Below, one piece after another: positions 1-8,845 of a stretch of 64,000 nt of DNA. Below the pieces are notes generated by a model. The model saw only the letters and a program-made list of their open reading frames with translations, did not search any database and was not told the DNA's origin. Made by a program: the position numbers and the translations under genes. The first letter of the stretch is position 1. Each line of letters starts with the position of its first letter. Source of the stretch: Ostrinia nubilalis (lineage: Eukaryota; Arthropoda; Insecta; Lepidoptera; Crambidae); the NCBI RefSeq assembly GCF_963855985.1, contig NC_087097.1:8837001-8901000 (forward strand), read 5' to 3'.

Positions 1-175
1 AGCGTGAGACAAGCGACACCGAGCCACCTTGTGGGTGGACCGACGACCTCATAAAGGTAGCAGGAAGGCGTTGGATGCAGGCCGCTCTACCAACTGTGCG
101 ATGTGGAAGTCATTGGGGGAGGGCGGGAGGCCTATGTTCAGCAGTGGACGTCCAGTGCTGAAATGATGTTGATGA
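1..175 (+). mobile_element. LINE 3' fragment (Lepidoptera-type W-T-D-D tail)
   Basis: Degenerate 3' end of a non-LTR retrotransposon, cut by the left window edge. Translated on the plus strand it gives WTDDLIKVAG, then W-M-Q-A-A, then a scrambled G-L-C-S-A-V-D tail and a final TGAAATGATG. The same C-terminal block recurs elsewhere in the window on both strands (about 3056, 22820, 23790, 46540, 47300, 56490, 57750). The family is probably RTE-like; the clade is inferred from the conserved tail only. Confidence 0.6.
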
Positions 176-970
176 CTAACAATGAAAAGTGTCAGCTGCT
201 TTTGCAACAGTGGTTCTTGTGAGCATTATAACGGAAAATCTTTAATCTGCTGAACCTGAATTGACCACAAATTCCCCTCAAAGATTTGATGATGAAATAG
301 CAGGAATGGGTGGTACTCGGAATTCAGTGCCTCAGAGGTTAAGGTTAATTTTTGATATGAATGTTTATTAAGGAAAGTTGTTATTTCTGTTAATTTTTTA
401 TAAAGACATTTTGTTTACTATTGATTTGCTATAAAATAATAAATAATTGATCAATTTAAAATGACTTTTTCTTAAAGTATAACAGTCCTCTGTCTCAATT
501 AACAGTCCCCTGTCATGATTTCTTGGAAAATCGCTAATAACTCGGAAAATATTAATAATTTCAGTGGGACTCCTTATCTAACTAAAATAATAGTAAATTT
601 TCTTTGAAATGGATCACGGTTTTTTGGAAAATGTTAAAAATAATTGCCAGGACAGCATTTGTATGGGACCTGTACGAGCTTACAGAGAAATGCCCCTAAA
701 CGACTTCTTAAAATTCATTATAAGTCGCTAATTTAAACAATTTTAAGTTATTACTTCCGATACAAGAGCGTTGACACCGCATTTTATGTAAATGCTCGTT
801 ACATAATATCAAATCCACATTAAATTAACATTTATTGCATTAGATTACCATTTAATCGTTGTTTTATGTGTTATGAATACATAGACCAGTGACCTGAGGA
901 AGATGTCATAGAACGATAAACAAAATTAGAATTCACGCTAATGTATTAATGAGAAAGTAACACTGTCTAT
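176..970. other. AT-rich non-coding stretch, nothing recognised
   Basis: No exon, splice-bounded open frame, tandem repeat or terminal inverted repeat was recognised. By position it lies within an intron of the minus-strand RhoGEF gene, downstream of exon 8. Confidence 0.4.
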
Positions 971-1173
971 AGTCTCGTCTGTGAACACGTAGAATTTTGT
1001 CGAATGACCCCAAGCTACCCATCCTTATCGCTCGCGCGTAATTATATTGCTGTCGCGACTGTGAGATGGGCGCCCGCAGTGAGTGTGCGAGCGCGACAGC
1101 AACATAAATACGCGCGATAAGGATGGGTAGCTTGGGGTCATTGGACAAAATTTTACGTGCTCACAGACCGGGC
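971..1173. mobile_element. Fold-back MITE, family A, copy 1
   Basis: Palindromic element of about 200 bp whose arms contain CACGTAGAATTTTG and CCAAGCTACCCATCCTTATC, repeated in inverse at the other end around a GC-rich centre (GGGCGCCCGCAG). It is flanked by TA, consistent with a Tc1/mariner-like target duplication. A second copy lies at 16301-16510. The short open frames across it are by-products of the palindrome. Confidence 0.7.
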
Positions 1174-1514
1174 TATTGTAGACAGTGTCTGCCTGTCTGC
1201 AGGTTAATTGGTCAATCAATGTAGATTAAATTCGGTACACAGATAAACGGGATTTAGGATAATGATATAGGATTCTGAAAGTGATAATTATTGAAAAGGT
1301 AAGATTCTGCTGGAGTAATGCCTTTCCTACATAATACCTACTCGTCGCGTAGGTGTATAAAACAGGTTATAAAGAAAAGACCTGTGTCCCCCTTTGAAGA
1401 ACCGGGATGAAACTATCCTGGTTTTACCTGGGACCTGGTTTTGGTTTATTTCTATACCAAATTTCATCTATAAATGTTCAGAGTTTTAGCGCGAAAAGTT
1501 CGTCTTAAGTCTCT

Positions 1515-1562
1515 TACTTGCGTCCTTTCCGCGTCGCGTTTCCTCTCGATGAGGGCCTCAAT
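1515..1562 (-). pseudogene. Partial duplicate of RhoGEF exon 8 with its splice donor
   Basis: Minus-strand copy of the last third of exon 8 (true exon at 1685-1807). It encodes [14 protein letters not shown] followed by GTAAGA, against [14 protein letters not shown] and GTAAGA in the real exon. The open frame runs upstream for about 15 more codons with weaker likeness to the exon, but I see no acceptor with a pyrimidine tract in the right phase. It is most likely a dead partial tandem duplication lying just downstream of the real exon; a cryptic alternative exon end cannot be excluded. Confidence 0.6.
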
Positions 1563-1684
1563 CACTTTTACACGCTCCAGTATTACTTTAAACCCTACTA
1601 CTGTTTCTGGACAATAAGTGGGCAAGCGTTAAGAAGCAGCGCATCTCAGTCACCTATTGGGTATTCTTTAGGTCTAAGTCTTAC

Positions 1685-1807
1685 CTGCGTCCTTTCCGCG
1701 TCGCGTTTCCTCTCGTTGAGGGCCTCCGCGAGTGCTTCAAGCCGTGTCAGCGCCCTCTGCAGAGCCACGCGGTCTGCGTGTCCTGGAGGCGTGTGTTTGA
1801 GGAGGTC
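1685..1807 (-). CDS. ARHGEF10: ARHGEF10-family RhoGEF, exon 8 (end of DH domain)
   Basis: This 123-bp, phase-0 exon has acceptor TTCTTTTTCGCAG and donor GTAAGACT, read on the minus strand. It encodes [12 protein letters not shown], then [20 protein letters not shown]. The block matches the last helices of the Dbl-homology (DH) domain of ARHGEF10-type exchange factors, where [15 protein letters not shown] is characteristic. It corresponds to residues 313-353 of the protein assembled from the exons here. DH domains catalyse GDP release from Rho GTPases at the cytoplasmic face of membranes or on cytoskeleton. Later exons (PH-like and WD40-like parts in the family) must lie beyond the left edge. 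A truncated copy of its 3' end lies about 120 bp downstream. Confidence 0.88.
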
Positions 1808-1885
1808 CTGCGAAAAAGAACCGTATTTCAATCCGGGAGGTATGGTTTTACTTTGACACTGAAGATGTTGATACATACAATTTTA

Positions 1886-1984
1886 CAGTCGACAGCACAT
1901 CAGACTATACATTTTCGTTGCAAAGTCGCCCCTATCGCAACTACGTAAGATACCACAGTGTTTACGTTGACGTGCTGTCGACTG
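1886..1984. mobile_element. Short MITE with CAGTCGACAGCAC ends
   Basis: A 99-bp element begins CAGTCGACAGCAC and ends GTGCTGTCGACTG, flanked by TA on both sides. The interior holds TCGCCCCTATCGCAACTACG. Diverged relatives occur near 6918-7030 and 17280-17440, where CCTCTATCACAACTAC is repeated. The TA flanks suggest a Tc1/mariner-type non-autonomous element. Confidence 0.6.
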
Positions 1985-3055
1985 TACATCTTATTTCAAG
2001 TTAAGAAGCGTGGTTTTACATTGGTCTCGTTCTTTGAAGATGTTTATTACTGATATTGAATAATTCGACTTAATTCAACTAAGGTTTACATTGACAATGA
2101 TCGGCGAACGACGCCGAACGAACATGAGCAATGACCATGAGTTCGGTTCTCAAATAAAGCTCGATGTTCGGCATTTTACTACAGTAACTATACAACATTT
2201 ACTGTTATTTTATTTAACTAAATCCATAACGAATTCATACACTGACATTATTTCAAAGTTTTGTTAGAATCCTAATGAAAAATCATTAATTTTCTTCGGA
2301 GATAAATAGTGGCGTATACTTATTCACTAACAACCACTTAAATACTATCATTACAGGCTATGAACATGATCGTGCGCGATCTAATCTTCAACTTACAATA
2401 ATGAGTATCCTTAATAGTTAATTTATACAATATCCTTACAGCAAATTACATAAAGTATAAGCTTAAGCAAGTTTTTCCTGTTATTTCGACCTCATCATCC
2501 CTTTGAAACATCTTCTAATACCGGATACATATTTATCTTGACTATAAGTTTATCTACAGAATTGTCTAGTAGAAAATATGTAGCATAGAAATGTAAATTT
2601 TTATTTCAAATGTTAAAAACATCATTTTCCACGATGAACTTTGGACTTCAAGTACTTAAGTTCATAAGAAAATATTAAGGCGTTTGTTTGAAGTAGCCGA
2701 GCACCTTGTGAGTCAGACTAGAGGAAGCATTTTTAATTGCCTTCGTTGTCTACTGGTTAATATCAACTCGGGAGGTCCGATTTCTATTGGACAAAACGCA
2801 GTAAAATATTACGCAGAAATGAAATTTTGTATTTATTGCAGTTTTTTTTGTAATTTGGTTAAGACAATTCTGGCTTGAATGATTCTGATTTTCCTAAAAT
2901 AAGTATGACTCCGCCTCCCACATGCCACGAAACAAATATTGTTGCTCTTACATTTCTGACGTCTCGGATCACATATCTCTATACCTCGTCTGTTAGATAA
3001 CAGCAAAAAAACTAATGTTTCGTCTTGTTGAAGGTAGCAATGTCATCATACCTAT
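1985..3055. other. Intron 7 sequence of the RhoGEF gene, nothing recognised
   Basis: AT-rich sequence between exon 8 and exon 7 of the minus-strand RhoGEF gene. No splice-bounded coding segment or structured repeat was seen. Confidence 0.45.
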
Positions 3056-3275
3056 CACATCATCATAATTTCAGCCATAGGACGTCTACTGTTGAACATA
3101 GGCCTCCCCTAATGATTTCCATAATGACCGGTTGGTAGCGGCCTGCATCCAGTGCTTTCCTGCCTTTGTGAGGTCGTCAGTCTACCTTGTGGGTGAACGT
3201 CCTAGGTACGATGGGCTTTCCGGTACGTGGCCTCGACTCCAGTACTTTACTGCCCCATCGGCCGTCAGTTCAGTC
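3056..3275 (-). mobile_element. LINE 3' fragment (Lepidoptera-type W-T-D-D tail)
   Basis: Minus-strand remnant of the same LINE family as at 1-175. Read on the minus strand it gives T-D-D-L-T-K-A-G-K-H-W-M-Q-A-A, then S-L-W-K-S-L-G-E-A-Y-V-Q-Q with an in-frame stop, and ends ATTATGATGATG. The upstream part (about 3190-3275) still resembles the preceding coding section. It is degenerate and 5'-truncated, inserted in the intron in the same orientation as the host gene. Confidence 0.65.
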
Positions 3276-3481
3276 AGTACCTATCACATGCAGTTATTTT
3301 TTTATTTTATTTTTTTTTGTCTTCGGCACTTTTTCGATTTGGTTAAAGTACCTAATAATGTGCTCACAGTTTTTATTGAACTTCGAAAGTTCTGAGCTCC
3401 AAGGGCGTTTAGTTGCAGTCTGCTAATGGATACAGTCTGCTACCAAACGTGAAAAGAGAGAGAGATCCAACACTACGTAGC

Positions 3482-3787
3482 TTACAAGCTATGTTTTGTT
3501 GATCTGATCCCCTTGAGTTGATGGACTATTGAGTTAATGAGGGCTATGAACGTGACGATTGGTTGGGATTTTGTTATGATTTGTTGTGGCTTATAGGGGT
3601 CAATCCGTAAATTGTTGCATGTCATCTCGTGCTCATGCCGGAGTCTGCTAAATATTGGGCAGTCTCGCATGAGATGGTCAATATCCTGTAAGCTGGAGTC
3701 ATCGCAGGGGCAGTAGGGGTTGTCTATGATCTTGAAGCGGTGTAGGTAGGATTTGTGAAAACCGTGGCCAGTAAAAATTATGCACAT
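3482..3787 (-). pseudogene. C-terminal remnant of a LINE ORF2 (I/R1/Jockey group)
   Basis: Open frame of 101 codons on the minus strand with GHGFHKSYLHRFKI, then C-P-C, then DIDHLMRDCPIFSRLRHE. A C-x-C, H and C arrangement after an RNase H-like end is typical of the cysteine-rich C-terminus of I- and R1-group LINE polymerases. It is clearly 5'-truncated: no RT motifs are present. Its upstream edge ends only about 20 bp from the splice donor of exon 7 (3811-4040), so it may sit within the intronic signals of that exon. The clade is inferred from these motifs only. Confidence 0.6.
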
Positions 3788-3810
3788 GCAGTTATTATAA
3801 TACTACTCAC

Positions 3811-4040
3811 TTGTAAGAACATGATGAACTGTGGAAACCGTTGCACCGGCTTGACCATTAACCCAAAGAACGACAGCCTGTCATGTGCACTGATCTGCTT
3901 CACTTTGAAGAAGTCAGCCAACGCAGACTTGCGTTTGGACTCCATCTTGGCCAGTTCCATCGCCACCGAGAAGTTGTTTATGAAGTCCGAGTACACGTCC
4001 AGTACGACGGCCTTTGAAAACGCGCTGAGAAAGACCTCGC
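3811..4040 (-). CDS. ARHGEF10: ARHGEF10-family RhoGEF, exon 7 (core of DH domain)
   Basis: This 230-bp minus-strand exon has a strong acceptor, CTTTTCTTCCAG, and donor GTGAGT. It encodes EVFLSAFSKAVVLDVYSDF, then INNFSVAMEL, and ends LMVKPVQRFPQFIMFLQ. The K-P-(V/I)-Q-R-F-P-Q-F block is the conserved DH helix that contacts the Rho GTPase, and F-P-Q-F rather than I-P-R-Y points to ARHGEF10 rather than ARHGEF17. The first two bases complete a Gly codon begun in exon 6 and the last codon ends in phase 0, matching exon 8. It corresponds to residues 237-312 of the assembled protein. I see no damage in it. Confidence 0.92.
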
Positions 4041-5296
4041 CTGGAAGAAAAGAAACGAGTTATGTTAGAGCTTAGATGACATAATATCTTAATATTATTG
4101 GATTAAGATATAAGGATATAAGGGATAAGACTGCCTAAAAGAAAAATTTGAGTTAAAATGACGGAGTATCGAAGCTAGCCGCGTAGTGAAGTCAGACAAT
4201 TCGTAAAATAAGCTTAGAAAAGCTTCGGGCGCAAAACAAGCAAAAATCGGAGGTCTGGCGAGTCGATTTTTCACCATCTACCTACTTAGGTTAACTTCTT
4301 CCAACTTTGCTATAGTAGTGTAGCTGAGGTATTAAGATTGCGCTGTTTCGACTCTATTGCCATTGGCGAGCATGGTAGATACGATAGATAAAAGTAAACA
4401 AAGCAAACATCGGTAGTAGATTTGCCTCTTTTACTAATTTTTCACTATTACCACTGATATTCGTTTAATTTACAAAGCTATCCCTAAAAATTGTTATGTA
4501 AAGCTATTTAAGAGCTAGTTATTTAAAACAGCTCACAAACTTAGTTGCAGACGATACATAAAATTACTGTGTGCTGAGACGTGTTGAATTTCATTCATTT
4601 CACACGCTGCAGTTTGCCGAAATGTTTTTTGTGGCGGATCCAAAGCAAACATGTGGTTGTATACCGTGTTACCAAACTTATGTTTGTTTTTTCTGTCTGA
4701 CACTTAATACGAAACAGTATTGTAAACTTGTGTTATTATTAAATAATTAAATTATTTTGTATTCGCAATCTCTTTCTCGATTGATTCTAGTGAGAGCGAC
4801 AACTGCCGCGAGCAGTATTTAAATAATTCAGAAATCAGATTGTAAATGATCGGATAACTTTTACTCGATCTTAGATATCGAGCACGTTAACATGCATATT
4901 GCATAGAAAATTGTGAGTGATTTACATAACGTAGCGTCACCTTGTCTACTAAAGAATTTGACGCTAAGCTGAATGCAACAAGCCGCAGACAAGGTTTTTT
5001 TAATGGCGCTTATTAGGGAAAACCTGTTCAGCAATGCACTGCTTTATCTTGATGACGTCAAACTGAATTATTTGTCGACACCATGAACTATTTTTTTCTC
5101 ACAACCGTCAACCCAATTATGCCAAAAAAATGGGTCCAACGTCGTAGTTCATCTTTGCTTTACAAAATGTGTGGGAAAACTTACGTGAGCAGTGTCGATG
5201 GACTGACGAAGGTTGCAAGAGGTGTGTCATTGTGAAAATCTTTAGGAGTCCCTTTGTCCAACAGTCTTATCTTTCTAGAACGTTCTGGAACCTCAC
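4041..5296. other. Intron 6 of the RhoGEF gene
   Basis: About 1.25 kb of AT-rich sequence with no recognised repeat or coding segment. Minus-strand reading stays open past the exon 6 end (to about 5170), but the donor GTGAGG at 5291-5296 gives the conserved W-D-x-D-E-K-I-G junction, so this part is taken as intron. Confidence 0.5.
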
Positions 5297-5456
5297 CAAT
5301 TTTTTCATCGCGGTCCCACGTGCGCGCACAGTCGGCCAGTGCGGTTCGGAAGTGCAGGTGGCATTGTAGTATGTCAGGCAGTCGGTGGAATAATGTTTGG
5401 ATCTTGCAGGCGTTCAGTATCGCTGGACTGCTCTCTTCTAACGGCTTTTTGTAGTC
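5297..5456 (-). CDS. ARHGEF10: ARHGEF10-family RhoGEF, exon 6 (DH domain)
   Basis: 160-bp minus-strand exon with acceptor CAACTCCGCAG and donor GTGAGG. It encodes DYKKPLEESS, then KIQTLFHRLPDILQCHLHF, and TWDRDEKIG, where the final Gly codon is completed by exon 7. This is the DH segment after the first helix: an L-x-x-L-P-(D/E)-I-L-x-C-H motif followed by W-D-x-x-E-K-I-G, as in ARHGEF10. It starts in phase 0 and ends with one base over, matching both neighbours. The open frame continues past the donor to about 5170, so an earlier reading might extend it, but only the early donor joins exon 7 without losing the family motif. Residues 183-236. Confidence 0.9.
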
Positions 5457-5568
5457 CTGCGGAGTTGAAATTTAGGTTAGACGCTATACAAGATGGCCCA
5501 TTCATGGATGATTGACAAAAAGGATTGATTCTATTGCTTAAATGCAACTTTCCTATAAGAACAATAAC

Positions 5569-6192
5569 CAAAGGACAATGACCAAAAATGTATGGAGTGT
5601 GGTCCAAATGTCCACCACTAACGAAACCTATATATTAAAATAGTCTACTAAATACTGATTCATTATAACCAAACCGCAATCAAAAATATGCTGTCAGTAA
5701 AAAGTTATGACTGAATGAAAAGTCTGTTTTTTACCTTTTCATCCGGAAAACGTTCTTGATATCATTCTATCCATCGCACATTTTGGACTAATCTACGCAT
5801 GTTATGTCATGTCGCATGTGGCGCGGGGTTATAGATGAATTTTATTAAATATTAACTAGCTGTTCTACGACTTTGTACGCGTGAAAATAGTTTAGTAGAA
5901 AATAGTTGTCTTTACTGCTCCGCCCCTATAGGTTGTAGGGTGATGTTATTTATCGTAAAACCATCCTTGATAAATGGGCTATCCATAACAAAAATAATTT
6001 TTCAAATCGGACCAGTAGTTCCTGAGATTAGCGCGTAAACTACTACAATTTTTCAAACAGTTATAACATTTTACTGACAGCTTATTTTTTTTTCGTCCCA
6101 TACTGAAAGTTAATCTATATTTAATGGACTATAAGCCAATATAGGTCTCATTAGTGGTGGACATTTGGACCACTTTTGGTCATTGTCCTTTG
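5569..6192. mobile_element. Fold-back element with about 60-bp inverted ends
   Basis: The left end CAAAGGACAATGACCAAAA continues through GTGGTCCAAATGTCCACCAC. The inverse of both blocks is at the right end (about 6145-6192). I found no convincing target duplication. The interior (about 5852-6055) holds a common insect repeat tail beginning TAGCTGTTCTACG and containing TTTTTCAAATCGGACCAGTAG, so one element may be nested in the other. Confidence 0.55.
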
Positions 6193-7960
6193 TAGTAGTT
6201 CTGATGGGTGTGATTTTGCAATAAAATTATGTCTACTTCTGTTGACTGTACATAGAAATGTCGGCAAATTTTCTTAGCGTTTTAGCTTACTCGAGTAACT
6301 AAATATGCGGAATTTTATAATTGTACAATTTTATAGTGAAACCTATTAGTTATGTGTAATCAATACGTTCATAAAAGGAGTGAAACCCTTTTACAAACAA
6401 TCCTGCATTTGTCAGCGTTATATGCAGCTGCAGTATGGGACAAGGACAAACAACTTGCGGCGCCCCAAAATGTATTAATAGACATGTCGAAGTAACGAAC
6501 GACATTTAGCTGCTCACAGTATTTTAAATAAATAAACTCGTTAGATGTTATCTATTTTGACAAATAACAATTTGAGCTTTACATTAAGCAGTTTATAAAA
6601 ACTTAAGTCGTTCGTCATTTCTTAAAATAGGTTCCAGCAATAAATGTAAACATTTCGACAGTGTGGCCTTAGTATGTGTATGTTAAGCGCAGTGTCCACT
6701 CACTAAGTGTCAACTTCTTGAGTCTGATTGCGAGAATTGCGAAAATCTTTTGTAAATGTGTTAATTAAGGTCGAATTTGAGAAAGACGTTGAGAGGAAAC
6801 AGCAATTACATGACCGCATTCTGATGGCAGATGCACTGGGCTCAAAAGATTAAAATACAGCGCCAATTTGAATGTAGCACTTGACAATAAGCATAATGAA
6901 ACAGTATGTGTACACTAGTGTACAGTATACAACACATCGGATAATTTTGTTGCAAACTAGCACCTACTACAGTGGTGTAAGATGCCACAGTGTTTGCTTT
7001 TTAAACTGTGGACTGTAGTCTGTACTGTTTGTTGCCATTCGCGATATTTAGGTCGCGAAACTATTGCCAATAAAATGCTAACATGAGAATTTTAAAAGGG
7101 TCATAAATATAATGGATGAAAGGCTTACATTTTTTTGCAAATTAATTAGGTATAATGAAGCCGTTAATGAGAACTATTTATATCATTTAACTTAGAAATG
7201 CGCGTCGCATAAACATTATACGTCTCTGAAGGTGTATAGTACAACCCGATAGAGCTAACTGCGCAACTTGCTGGAATGCTATTCTCCCTCGCACCTCAGT
7301 ACACCTCCCCGCCTTCGTCGCATCCGTACCAGAGCATCGATGTGACGTCACGGCAGCCAGGTGCGCAGTCAACTCGATCGGGTTAGTACGTCATCGTCAA
7401 ATGTGTATACGGCTTTAATACTGGATATACTTAGAAAACGCAAAATCACGTATTCATTCGCTATGACACAATGGATACGATGGCATAATTCTAAGTAGCC
7501 GGTAGTTGTTACCTGCGCGAGGATAAGTATGACGGCATACAGCTATAATTGAATTTTGATTTCATACGTGGTTTGTCGCTTAGCTCTTAAGCGAACTAGT
7601 AGAAAATATGACATTGATCATTCATAACGTAAATTCAAACTATTTTAGTTTATAGTAACACTACTGGACTAATTCCAGATAGGCTTGAAGAATGAGTGCA
7701 TAAATGTTCAAATATATGTATGTATTTGCGTTGCTTGATGCAGCGCAGCTACTGGCATGTGATTTTACAAATAGATATCTAGGTAAAACAATAATTTTAC
7801 ATAGATACTCTTTACATCACATAAAACTGACAAAATTAAAATGGAACCACAATTTATATCTTTTTTAAAGATTTAGAACAAATACACCAAGCTTTAAATT
7901 AAAGCATAAAAACTTTTATAATTTAAATATGTAAGTAAGTACTTTTATTTACTTTATTTT
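6193..7960. other. Intron 5 sequence, one possible MITE relic
   Basis: Mostly unrecognised AT-rich intron of the RhoGEF gene. At about 6918-7030 there is a diverged relative of the 1886-1984 MITE, with TTGTTGCAAACTAGCACCTAC and GTGGACTGTAGTCTGTACTG; the end is too decayed for firm borders. Confidence 0.4.
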
Positions 7961-7962
7961 TA

Positions 7963-8157
7963 ACTAGCTGACCCGGCAAACTTTGTTCCGCCTTAAAATG
8001 GCAATAATAAAGCAGACTTTTTTTTATTTCGAACGGGATAAAAAGTATCCTATGTCCTTCTCCTGGCTCTAAACTACCTCCCTGACAATTTTCAGCTAAA
8101 TCGGTTCAGCCGTTCTTGAGTTATAAGTGGTGTAACTAACACGACTTTCTTTTATAT
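7963..8157 (+). repeat. Dispersed insect repeat tail (AGCTGACCCGGCAAAC type)
   Basis: Begins AACTAGCTGACCCGGCAAAC and runs through ATAAAAAGTATCCTATG and AGCTAAATCGGTTCAGCCG to ACACGACTTTC. I recognise this as a very common dispersed repeat in insect genomes, but its superfamily is not settled by the sequence. It is interrupted by the TA-flanked element at 8159-8841. Confidence 0.6.
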
Positions 8158-8158
8158 A

Positions 8159-8841
8159 CAGGGTGGAAACGATAAGTGATCTCACTCGATTATTTCTAAA
8201 CTATACAAGATATAAAAAAATTGGTTACTGATCCTGAAAGTGCTTCACGAGCTCTTTCAAACGGTATCAGTAATAGGTTACAGAATTAACTGGATCTATC
8301 GGAAAATTCAATGTTTTCGGCCTCCATACTAAATGTATGCCAGCCACACAATATTAGAAGTGTTAAATTTTTTTATTAAGTAATAAACACTTGTAATGTA
8401 CTCGTAAATTGCATTCTTATTTAAAATTATTCATGGAAAACATTGGATTTAGGTTTTACTTGCTATAATAATATTATCAATACATGATTGCTATGTCTGT
8501 TGCAGTACTAAAAGTATGGAAGCTGGAAACGTTGAATTTTCGGATAGATACAGTTTATTTTGTAACTTATTATTGGTACCGTTGGATAGAGCTCGTGAAG
8601 CACTTTCGGGATCAGTAACCAGTTTTTGAATATCTTGTATAGTTTTTAATATTATGTGATTTAACTAAATGTATGGAAGCTGGAAACATTGAATTTTCGG
8701 ATAGATCCAGTTTATTTTGTAAACTATTATTGGTACCGTTGGATAGAGCTCGTGAAGGACTTTCAGGATCAGTAACCAGTTTTTGGATATCTTGTATAGT
8801 TTAGAAATAATCGAGTGAGATCACTTATCGTTTCCACCCTG
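8159..8841. mobile_element. CAGGGTGG fold-back element with an internal duplication
   Basis: Both ends carry CAGGGTGGAAACGATAAGTG in inverted orientation, followed by matching sequence through GAGTGAGATCAC/CTCACTCGATTATTTC and beyond, for long inverted arms. It is flanked by TA (TATA on both sides). The right arm is present as two tandem copies of about 158 bp (starting about 8514 and 8672). The ends and TA flanks suggest a Tc1/mariner-related non-autonomous element. It inserted into the older repeat at 7963-8157. Confidence 0.75.
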
Positions 8842-8845
8842 TATA

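Noticed and set aside
933..1219. Minus-strand frames of 64 and 71 codons.
   Set aside because: They run through the palindromic MITE and recur in the second copy at 16285-16532.
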